Part shown: one piece after another, positions 7,218 to 13,175 of the stretch | How the letters are laid out: each line of letters begins with the position of its first letter | Numbering within the stretch: the stretch's first letter is position 1 | NCBI GenBank assembly: GCA_965368815.1 | Contig: CBDUOH010000049.1 | Location: forward strand, 1 to 15,887 | Source of the DNA: UBA5794 sp965368815 | Lineage (GTDB): Bacteria; Actinomycetota; Acidimicrobiia; Spongiisociales; UBA5794 | DNA: 15,887 bases | Reading direction: 5' to 3' | The notes under the pieces: generated by a model | The model's database searches: none | What the model was told of the DNA's origin: nothing | What the model saw: only the letters and a program-made list of their open reading frames with translations | Position numbers and translations under genes: made by a program

Positions 7218-8111
7218 TCAGTCCTCGTCTGGGACCTCGACCTTTGGCAGCGCCCGGTCGAGCTTCTTGATGGCTTCTTCTTCATCGAGGTCGAGCGTGA
7301 ACTGGAGCTCGGAGACGATGATCAAGCGAGCCTTCGCCAGCATGCGCTTGAGAGCGGGGGAAATCCCTTTGACCTGCTGTGCGTACGTGAGATCCCGGAT
7401 CACCTCTGCGACCTGGAAGATGTCGCCTGAGTTGATCTTCTCGGTCAGGAGCTTGTACCAACGGCTCCAGTTCGAGCCGGCTTCCTGGGGCTCTTCCTTG
7501 AAGGTGGCGAACACCTGGCGTGCCTTGTTCTTCGAGATGACAGGGCGGACGCCGCGCTCGAGGGCACTCTCGGCAGGGACGCGAACGGTCAACTGGTCCG
7601 TGGCGACCTCAAGAACGAAGTAGTCGCGGCGTTCACCAGCGAAGTCGATGCGTTCCTTCTTGATGATGGTTGCAGCGCCGTGGTGCGGATATACGACTTT
7701 GTCGCCCACATCGAACGCGTACTTCTTGGCTTTGGACGTCTTCTTCTTCGCCGCAGGTTTCGTTGCGGTGGTTGAGGCAGCAGCCTTGCTCACAGTGGCC
7801 TTCTTCGGTGTGGTTTTTTTCTTGGCCGTCTTCGTCGATTTGGCGGTCGACTTCTTGGCCGCAGGCTTCTTCTTCGCTGCCGGCTTCTTGGCCGCTGTCG
7901 CAGACTTCGCCGGCTTCTTCTTTGCTGCCGGCTTCTTGGCCGCTGTCGCAGACTTCGCCGCCGTCTTGGCAGGAGTCTTCTTCTTGGAAGCCGTCGCCTT
8001 CTTGGCAGGGGTTTTCTTCTTGGCCGCGGTCGCCGACTTTGTCGTCGGCTTCTTGGCCGCGGGCTTCTTCTTTGCGGATGATTTGGGTGTCGCTGTTTTC
8101 TTTGTAGCCAC
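7218..8111 (-). CDS. carD: CarD-family RNA polymerase-binding regulator with long lysine-rich N-terminal tail
   Basis: Of 297 residues, the last ~167 are a full CarD: the RNAP-interacting Tudor-like part begins at YAFDVGDKVVYPHHG (131-145), and the DNA-binding helical part contains SNWSRWYK with Trp215 as the likely minor-groove wedge, then VAEVIRDL and KRMLAKAR. CarD binds the RNA polymerase beta lobe and stabilises open promoter complexes. Residues 1-130 are a low-complexity tail of Lys, Ala, Pro, Thr and Ser. About 47 of 130 are lysine and none is acidic; the tail resembles histone H1 or the C-terminal tail of actinobacterial HU. Mycobacterial CarD (162 residues) lacks it. The GTG at 8111 lies 7 nt after the disA stop, with AGAGG overlapping that stop as the ribosome binding site, which supports the long form. 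Confidence 0.92.
   Translation of the reverse strand: MATKKTATPKSSAKKKPAAKKPTTKSATAAKKKTPAKKATASKKKTPAKTAAKSATAAKKPAAKKKPAKSATAAKKPAAKKKPAAKKSTAKSTKTAKKKTTPKKATVSKAAASTTATKPAAKKKTSKAKKYAFDVGDKVVYPHHGAATIIKKERIDFAGERRDYFVLEVATDQLTVRVPAESALERGVRPVISKNKARQVFATFKEEPQEAGSNWSRWYKLLTEKINSGDIFQVAEVIRDLTYAQQVKGISPALKRMLAKARLIIVSELQFTLDLDEEEAIKKLDRALPKVEVPDED
7876..7960. repeat. 48-bp-period direct repeat inside the carD tail
   Basis: An identical 37-nt block occurs at 7876-7912 and 7924-7960, so the period is 48 bp, or 16 codons. It encodes two copies of the peptide KSATAAKKPAAKKKPA-like unit. The identity at the DNA level, not only the protein level, suggests recent slippage or duplication. Confidence 0.85.
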
Positions 8112-8118
8112 AGAACCT

Positions 8119-9234
8119 CTAGATATGGTCGGAAGGATGAAGTGTATCGGCCACAGGAAGCAGAGTGTCGTGGTTCCACCGGCTGCGGCGGATTCCGACC
8201 TCCTCGAGCCGATCCAGATACGCACGGATCGTGTGCGCCCGCATCGGACCCACACCGTCGACGGCATCGAGGTCATCGACGCTTGCGGACCGGAGACGAG
8301 CGAACGACCGGAATTTCTTGAGGAGCTCGTCGGCTACCGAGTCAGGCAGTCGGGGCACACCTGCGAGAACTCGCGCCCCTCTCGGTGTCACCGGGGCATC
8401 GATCGGGACGAACCCGAGCGCCGCAGCCACCGCCGAGGCGTCGTACAGATCATCGCGGTCGAGTCCGTCGAGTTTCGTGTACACCGACGTTCCCTTGCGG
8501 GGTTTTCGTTCCTGGTAGTCGATGTTGACGAGTTCAGCCACTCGGTCGACGTCGCTGATGAGGTCCGACGCCTGGAGGGACACCACGCCTGCCTCGTCAC
8601 CGAGTTCTGCCGTGATCGGGTCCAGTTCCATCGCGAGCTGTCTCAGCACTGCAGCCCGTTGGATGACGCTGACCACTTCGCGATGCGACACGATCTCATC
8701 CACCTCGTACCGCTCGAGACGTGCGACGGCCTCGTCGAACTGGCGCCGCAGGCGTTCAAGGGACTGCAGGCGCTGGTTTGCCTCGTCAAGCAACGATGTC
8801 GTCGATTGGAGGCGGACTCTGGCGTTCCCGGAGAACACAATGGCGACGAGGTGCCCCTCCTCACTCACTGCGAGTACGGGGCATCCAGTCTCGATGGACA
8901 GTCGTTCGGCCGTCCGGAACCGGGTTCCCGTCTCATGTGTCTCGATGGTGGCATCCGGCATGAAGTGGACGTTTGCCCGCAGGATCTCGCCGGAATCGTC
9001 GTTGACGACGATGCCCCCATCCATCTTGGCGAGTTCGGCAAGGCGCTGCGCCGTGTACTTGGCGTTCTTGAGCCTGAATCCACCCGAGCAGACCGCGTCA
9101 ACCTCGGGTCCGGAGCCGAAAAGGACGAGGGCACCCGTGCCCTGCTGCATGATCAGCTCAGCAGCGGTTCTCAGGGGTGTCCCGGGCGCAAACCGGCGGA
9201 GGAGTTCAATGGGTACGGATACAGGCGGCGTCAT
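8119..9234 (-). CDS. disA: DNA integrity scanning protein, diadenylate cyclase DisA
   Basis: The 371-residue protein has the three DisA parts. A diadenylate cyclase domain spans about 10-145, a helical linker about 150-300, and a C-terminal helix-hairpin-helix DNA-binding domain about 305-350 (DLDAVDGVGPMRAHTIRAYL). DisA converts two ATP to c-di-AMP and is inhibited by branched DNA. Two catalytic signatures deviate: the DGA motif reads DGG (72-74) and the RHR motif reads RFR (105-107, in GTRFRTAER). The metal-binding Asp and both Arg residues remain, so some activity is plausible but unproven. The gene is 57 nt downstream of radA and 7 nt upstream of carD. The ATG at 9234 lacks a Shine-Dalgarno sequence. 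Confidence 0.92.
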   Translation of the reverse strand: MTPPVSVPIELLRRFAPGTPLRTAAELIMQQGTGALVLFGSGPEVDAVCSGGFRLKNAKYTAQRLAELAKMDGGIVVNDDSGEILRANVHFMPDATIETHETGTRFRTAERLSIETGCPVLAVSEEGHLVAIVFSGNARVRLQSTTSLLDEANQRLQSLERLRRQFDEAVARLERYEVDEIVSHREVVSVIQRAAVLRQLAMELDPITAELGDEAGVVSLQASDLISDVDRVAELVNIDYQERKPRKGTSVYTKLDGLDRDDLYDASAVAAALGFVPIDAPVTPRGARVLAGVPRLPDSVADELLKKFRSFARLRSASVDDLDAVDGVGPMRAHTIRAYLDRLEEVGIRRSRWNHDTLLPVADTLHPSDHI

Positions 9235-9242
9235 CGCTCAGC

Positions 9243-9248
9243 AGCGTA
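9243..9248 (-). promoter_or_regulatory. Candidate -10 element in front of disA
   Basis: TACGCT on the minus strand ends 8 nt before the disA ATG, inside the 57-nt radA-disA gap. It would allow a leaderless disA-carD transcript separate from radA. The match to the consensus is weak. Confidence 0.2.
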
Positions 9249-9291
9249 GTCGTGTCACGTCGCTGCGTTGGGAACAGCGGGCTCTGCATCG

Positions 9292-10617
9292 TCAACCGGG
9301 CCGGATTCCCACAGCCTCTAAGGCGGCAGAGAGTCGGCGATACCCCGATGACGGAGCAATGATGGGACCTGCCAGGATTCGTTCGATCTCTCCGGTTCGC
9401 ACGACGGGACGGGATGCGGGACGAATGTCGCCGGTGAGTCCGAGTTCGCCCCATGCAGCAGTGCGAGCGAGCGGAACCTCACTGATGGCCGATGCAATCG
9501 CAAGCGCCACGGGCAGATCGGCGGCCGGCTCGATGACCTTGACCCCGCCCATCACCGACACATAGACCTCAAGGCCCCGCACTGCGATGCGTCCGTGCCG
9601 GTCGAGGACCCCGAGAACCTGATGCACCCGTGCCGACGGAACGCCGGTGACCGACCGCCGTGGCTGGGGTGAATCAGACGGGACACACAGCGCCTGGATC
9701 TCGACGACCATCGGCCTCTTCCCTTCGATCGTCGGGAACAGCACCGTTCCCGGCTGCGTCTCGTCCCTATGGGCTACCAGCAGACCGCTGGGATCAGGCA
9801 CCTCAACGACACCTTCGGCAGTCATCTCGAACACACCGACCTCGTTGACAGACCCGTACCGATTCTTGATCGAACGCAGAAACCGCAGACCGGCGTCGGA
9901 TTCGCCCTCCATGTACAGCACCACGTCGACCATGTGCTCAAGGGTGCGCGGCCCTGCGATCGACCCATCCTTCGTGACATGCCCCACGAGGACCATCGGG
10001 ACTCCGCTGGTCTTTGCGTAGGAGATGAGCCTGGCAGCCGAATCGCGGACCTGGGCAACGCCACCCGCCGACCCTGCGACCTCAACCGTTGACACCGTCT
10101 GGATCGAGTCGACAATCACGGCACCAGGATTCAGTTGGGTGGCGAGCGCAACGATGTCATCGACATCGTGAATCGAGGCGATCGACACGTCAGCATTCGT
10201 GACCCCGACCCTTCGGGCACGCATCTGGATCTGATGTGTGGATTCCTCGGCGGTGGCGACCAACACCGACCCCAATGTCGATGCCATCGAGTCTGCGGCC
10301 TGGAGCAACAGCGTCGACTTCCCCACTCCGGGCTCTCCGCCGACAAGGATGACGGCACCGGCCACGAGTCCCCCGCCGAGAACCCGATCGAGTTCACCGA
10401 CGCCCGAGGACGTCCGATCCCGGATCGGACCCACCTCGTCAACGACAGATACCGCAGACGATGCCTTGGATGCCACGGAGCGACGTCTGAGCGGTGTGAC
10501 CTCTGACAGGGCCTCCGTCGATCGGCACTGTGGGCAGAACCCCATCCACTTGGATGCCCGATAACCACAATCGCTGCACAAGTAATCCGGTTTCTCGGCT
10601 CTGGGGCTACCTTTCAT
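9292..10617 (-). CDS. radA: DNA repair protein RadA (Sms)
   Basis: The 441-residue protein is a RecA-like ATPase that drives branch migration of recombination intermediates. The N-terminal zinc finger has Cys14, Cys17, Cys28 and Cys31 (CSDCG...CPQC). Walker A is GEPGVGKST (94-102), and Walker B ends at Asp170 (AVIVDSIQ). The RadA-specific KNRYG motif is at 251-255. The C-terminal third is the Lon-like domain (GLEVYVSVMGGVKVIEPAADLPVALAIASA). Length and order match the family. The ATG at 10617 fits; a GAGG sits only 1 nt before it, too close for a ribosome binding site, while TACGGT ends 6 nt before it and suggests a leaderless start. It heads the disA-carD-isp run, as in many Gram-positive genomes where radA and disA are neighbours. 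Confidence 0.95.
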   Translation of the reverse strand: MKGSPRAEKPDYLCSDCGYRASKWMGFCPQCRSTEALSEVTPLRRRSVASKASSAVSVVDEVGPIRDRTSSGVGELDRVLGGGLVAGAVILVGGEPGVGKSTLLLQAADSMASTLGSVLVATAEESTHQIQMRARRVGVTNADVSIASIHDVDDIVALATQLNPGAVIVDSIQTVSTVEVAGSAGGVAQVRDSAARLISYAKTSGVPMVLVGHVTKDGSIAGPRTLEHMVDVVLYMEGESDAGLRFLRSIKNRYGSVNEVGVFEMTAEGVVEVPDPSGLLVAHRDETQPGTVLFPTIEGKRPMVVEIQALCVPSDSPQPRRSVTGVPSARVHQVLGVLDRHGRIAVRGLEVYVSVMGGVKVIEPAADLPVALAIASAISEVPLARTAAWGELGLTGDIRPASRPVVRTGEIERILAGPIIAPSSGYRRLSAALEAVGIRPG

Positions 10618-10623
10618 ACCTCA

Positions 10624-10629
10624 ACCGTA
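10624..10629 (-). promoter_or_regulatory. Candidate -10 element in front of radA
   Basis: TACGGT (minus strand) ends 6 nt before the radA ATG. It matches only the minimal TAnnnT pattern. The spacing is what a leaderless actinobacterial transcript would have. Confidence 0.25.
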
Positions 10630-10638
10630 CGGTGCGAC

Positions 10639-10653
10639 TGTGACACAATCACA
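10639..10653. promoter_or_regulatory. Dyad-symmetric site upstream of radA
   Basis: TGTGA-CACAA-TCACA is a perfect 5-bp palindrome with a 5-nt spacer, 22 nt before the radA start. It resembles a CRP/FNR half-site pair, but the spacer is one base shorter than the CRP consensus. It is a possible operator, and it overlaps the stop codon of the small open frame at 10649-10768. Confidence 0.25.
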
Positions 10654-10768
10654 CCCGTCGGATCAACCAGAAGATCAGCGTTGTCAGACAGGCAACGAGG
10701 ATCACGAGGGCAGCGATTCCGCCGAAGGACCACGACTCGGCGGCACGTATGAGGGACAAGAGCAGCAT
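10649..10768 (-). CDS. Possible 39-residue single-pass membrane protein
   Basis: A short frame from the ATG at 10768 encodes a hydrophilic start (LIRAAESWS) and one strong membrane segment at about 15-36 (GGIAALVILVACLTTLIFW), ending IRRV with positive charge on the inside. It sits 31 nt upstream of radA on the same strand. There is no Shine-Dalgarno sequence, but TATTGT ends 7 nt before the ATG. The frame extends further upstream to 10879, but that part would overlap the divergent gene and looks non-coding. I do not recognise a family. A chance hydrophobic frame remains possible. Confidence 0.38.
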   Translation of the reverse strand: MLLLSLIRAAESWSFGGIAALVILVACLTTLIFWLIRRV

Positions 10769-10775
10769 TCGTGGC

Positions 10776-10781
10776 ACAATA
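10776..10781 (-). promoter_or_regulatory. Candidate -10 element for the small membrane ORF
   Basis: TATTGT on the minus strand ends 7 nt before the ATG at 10768. It could also drive radA as part of a longer transcript. No clear -35 element is seen. Confidence 0.28.
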
Positions 10782-10811
10782 CCCGCAAACGAGCGGTGAA
10801 GGCTCGCCACA

Positions 10812-10829
10812 GACGTGCAACCACACGTC
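10812..10829. promoter_or_regulatory. Inverted repeat upstream of the zinc-ribbon gene
   Basis: GACGTG and CACGTC form a perfect 6-bp inverted repeat with a 6-nt spacer, 30 nt before the ATG at 10860. It could be an operator or a hairpin in the 5' leader of the divergent gene. Nothing identifies its binding partner. Confidence 0.3.
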
Positions 10830-10859
10830 AAGGCGGCGGACCCATCGGTTAGGAACGTA

Positions 10860-11780
10860 ATGCAGGGCGACGACCGCAACGATCAATTCGATGATCTGTT
10901 CGAGCCATTCGAACTGAGTGGCGCGCCGACGACGCCCGCACCGCCCCCTGCCGCTGCCCCTTCGTCCCAACCGCCGCCGCGCCGTCCGGCGCCGCACGAC
11001 ACGACCGGTGAAATGGCTGTGAACCAGCAGCACGTGACGACCACGAACCAAGGGCCGGCGATCAGCTGCCCCGCATGTGGTGCACAGAACCCGGCGTTCA
11101 ACCATCACTGCGAGCGTTGTGGTTCGCGTTTGGGCTCGGATCCGATGCCGATCGCCCCTGCCCCGCCGTCCAGATCGTCTGCAGGTGGACGCGCCCTCGG
11201 CGTCCTCGCCGCAGTCGTACTGGTCGTCGCGCTCGTAGCACTCATGATGAACATCTTCGGTGGCGACGCCGGGACCGACGTGGTCGGATCCGAGACCTCG
11301 ACCTCGTCGACGTCATCGACCGTGGTCACAGCCCCCGTTGAACTCTTCCCGACGAGCGTCACCGCAAGCTCGCAGTTCAGCGACGCGTTCTCGCCCAACA
11401 ACCTCATCGACGGCAACCCCGACACGCGTTGGAACGACAACAGCCTCCGCGGCGTCGGCGCTTGGCTGGAGTTCACGTTCGCACAGCCGGTCCAGATCAC
11501 CGAGATGCTGTTCCAGAACGTCGAGGACGACGAGTCGTTCAAACGGAACTACAAGATCCAGGGGTACCAGATCGAGGTCAACGACCTCAACGTGCCCATC
11601 AGCGGACGTCTTCTCAATTCGAACGAACCGCAGCGGGTGAAGATCGCGAGCCTGGAGACATTCACTCTCAGGGTGGTCGTCACAACGACCCACCTCGCCG
11701 AGCCTGTCGGTGAGGCGCCGCCGTTCACCGAGCTCGCCCTCCAAGGTGTGCAGTTCTTCGGCTATGAAAAGACCGAATAG
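10860..11780 (+). CDS. Zinc-ribbon membrane protein with extracellular discoidin-like (NADase-type glycan-binding) domain
   Basis: The 306-residue protein has four parts. The N-terminus is acidic, then rich in Pro/Ala (1-65). A zinc ribbon follows with Cys70, Cys73, Cys84 and Cys87 (CPACG...CERCG). One membrane helix spans about 111-133. A Ser/Thr linker leads to a beta-rich domain at about 163-303 (TASSQFSDAFSPNNLIDGNPDTRWNDN and GVGAWLEFTFAQPVQIT). That domain resembles the discoidin/F5-8C fold seen in NADase-type glycan-binding domains. Topology places the ribbon in the cytoplasm and the binding domain outside. The role is unknown; ligand binding at the cell surface is an inference. The ATG at 10860 has AGGA 5 nt upstream, which I prefer to an in-frame start 45 nt earlier. 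The gene diverges from radA. Confidence 0.82.
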   Translation: MQGDDRNDQFDDLFEPFELSGAPTTPAPPPAAAPSSQPPPRRPAPHDTTGEMAVNQQHVTTTNQGPAISCPACGAQNPAFNHHCERCGSRLGSDPMPIAPAPPSRSSAGGRALGVLAAVVLVVALVALMMNIFGGDAGTDVVGSETSTSSTSSTVVTAPVELFPTSVTASSQFSDAFSPNNLIDGNPDTRWNDNSLRGVGAWLEFTFAQPVQITEMLFQNVEDDESFKRNYKIQGYQIEVNDLNVPISGRLLNSNEPQRVKIASLETFTLRVVVTTTHLAEPVGEAPPFTELALQGVQFFGYEKTE

Positions 11781-11782
11781 CC

Positions 11783-11818
11783 GGTCCGTCAAGCAGCGCA
11801 CCACCGGCCTGGCGGACC
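11783..11818 (+). terminator. Possible hairpin terminator after the zinc-ribbon gene
   Basis: GGTCCGTC and GGCGGACC can pair as an 8-bp stem with one G-T pair and a 20-nt loop, directly after the stop codon. There is no T-run. The wide loop makes this a weak call. Confidence 0.3.
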
Positions 11819-11863
11819 ACGCACGCACACGGGAATGGTTGTTTGGCCCCGCCCGAACAGCCA

Positions 11864-11891
11864 CTGCCCGGAAGGATCATCTCCGGGGCAG
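11864..11891 (-). terminator. Hairpin downstream of the ABC permease operon
   Basis: CTGCCCGG and CCGGGGCAG form a GC-rich stem with one bulged base and an 11-nt loop, 6 nt beyond the stop of the last permease gene. It lacks a U-tract. It would end the leftward transporter transcript in the gap between two convergent genes. Confidence 0.45.
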
Positions 11892-11897
11892 GCCTGC

Positions 11898-13175
11898 CTA
11901 GTCCTTGATGTACGGCTGACCGTCGGCTGCCGGAGGACGAGATCGTCCGACCACACCCGCGACCACGATCAACGTCACGATGTATGGCGTCATCGACAGG
12001 AACTCCGAGGGGATCGGCGTCCCGAGAATGCCGAGCTTCTGTTGCAGTGCCCGAGCGAAACCGAACACAAGACCTGCACCGAGGATGCCGAGGGGCCTCC
12101 AGCGCCCGAAGATCAGGGCGGCGAGACCGATGAAGCCGATACCCGCCGTCATGTTCTCCTCGAAACGGGACACCTGTGCCAGCGTGAGGAATCCCCCGCC
12201 GAAGCCGGCGATGAACCCGCCGAGGATGACATCGCGGTACCGCGTGCGATACACATCGATACCGACCGTGTCCGCGGCCTTGGGATGCTCGCCGACCGAC
12301 CGCGACCTGAGTCCCCACCGGGTGTAGAACAGCCCGAGGTGCAACGCAAGCACAAGGATGAACGTGATGTACACGAACATGTTGTGGTTGAAGAACATCG
12401 GACCGATCACCGGGACGTCTCCGAGGAGCGGAATCTTGATCGCACCGAACCTGCCGGGCGAGTTCAGGTTCTGGGCCTCACTCAGCACACGCCTGGCGAG
12501 GAACGACGTGAGCCCGAGAGCGAAGATGTTGATCACGACGCCCGCGATGATCTGGTCGATCCGATACTTGATGGCGAGCACAGCCAGGACGGCGCCGAGA
12601 AGGGCGCCAGTCACCATGGCCGCCGCAAGCCCTGCCCAGATGCCTGCGGCCGAACCGACAATCGTTCCGACGAACGCCGCGGTGAGCAACTGACCCTCGA
12701 TGGCGATGTTGACGACCGCAACCCGTTCGCACATGAGGCCGGTCAGGGCTCCGAGCGTCACGGGGACCGACAGCACGACGGTGGAAGTGAGCATCCCGAC
12801 AAGGCTGAACGATCCGTCGGCCGACGCCCATGTGAGGAACGCAAACGCGAACAGCCCCATCCCGATCGACAACGACAGGTTCGTCAAGGTCAAGCGGGAC
12901 CGTCTGAGCGACATGCCACCCAGGAATGCAAGAACGACGGCGACGATGAACCCGACCAACTGCGAGTCGACGACCCATGCAAGCCCTGTGATCCTCGCCC
13001 CGGGCAGGGACAGATTGAACGTGGACTCGAGGGCGCTGTCGACACCGAGCCCGAAGATCCAGAATGTGACGGCGGCCAGCAGGATCAGGACGATGCCCAC
13101 CGCCGTGGCACGCTTCTGGGCCGGAGTTGCCCTGGTAACGATCACCTGTTCGTTCGGGTCAAGTGTCGCGGTCAT
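11898..13175 (-). CDS. BMP-type (nucleoside) ABC transporter permease, NupQ-like
   Basis: The 425-residue protein is a BPD_transp_2-family permease. The conserved core begins near residue 125 with LSVPVTLGALTGLMCERVAVVNIAIEGQ, typical of NupQ/YufQ, and continues through YRIDQIIAGVVIN, GEHPKAADTVGIDVYRTRYRDVILGG and IGLAALIFGRWRP. Before the core lie about 120 residues with three extra hydrophobic segments, a form I associate with actinobacterial homologues. Partners are the permease and ATPase genes upstream; together they should import nucleosides or related purine compounds. The ATG at 13175 overlaps the previous stop as ATGA, with a G-rich GGGGTGGGG upstream; a GTG 9 nt earlier is less likely. 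Confidence 0.9.
   Translation of the reverse strand: MTATLDPNEQVIVTRATPAQKRATAVGIVLILLAAVTFWIFGLGVDSALESTFNLSLPGARITGLAWVVDSQLVGFIVAVVLAFLGGMSLRRSRLTLTNLSLSIGMGLFAFAFLTWASADGSFSLVGMLTSTVVLSVPVTLGALTGLMCERVAVVNIAIEGQLLTAAFVGTIVGSAAGIWAGLAAAMVTGALLGAVLAVLAIKYRIDQIIAGVVINIFALGLTSFLARRVLSEAQNLNSPGRFGAIKIPLLGDVPVIGPMFFNHNMFVYITFILVLALHLGLFYTRWGLRSRSVGEHPKAADTVGIDVYRTRYRDVILGGFIAGFGGGFLTLAQVSRFEENMTAGIGFIGLAALIFGRWRPLGILGAGLVFGFARALQQKLGILGTPIPSEFLSMTPYIVTLIVVAGVVGRSRPPAADGQPYIKD

Noticed and set aside
8112..8276. Upstream extension of the carD frame into disA.
   Set aside because: The extra residues are the out-of-frame shadow of the disA 3' end. The GTG at 8111 has its own ribosome site.
7648..9249. 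A 533-codon open frame on the plus strand, opposite carD and disA, with Phe/Ala/Leu-rich hydrophobic repeats.
   Set aside because: It is the antisense shadow of the lysine-rich carD tail: Lys codons read backwards give Phe and Leu. The rest mirrors disA and has no recognisable domain or ribosome site.
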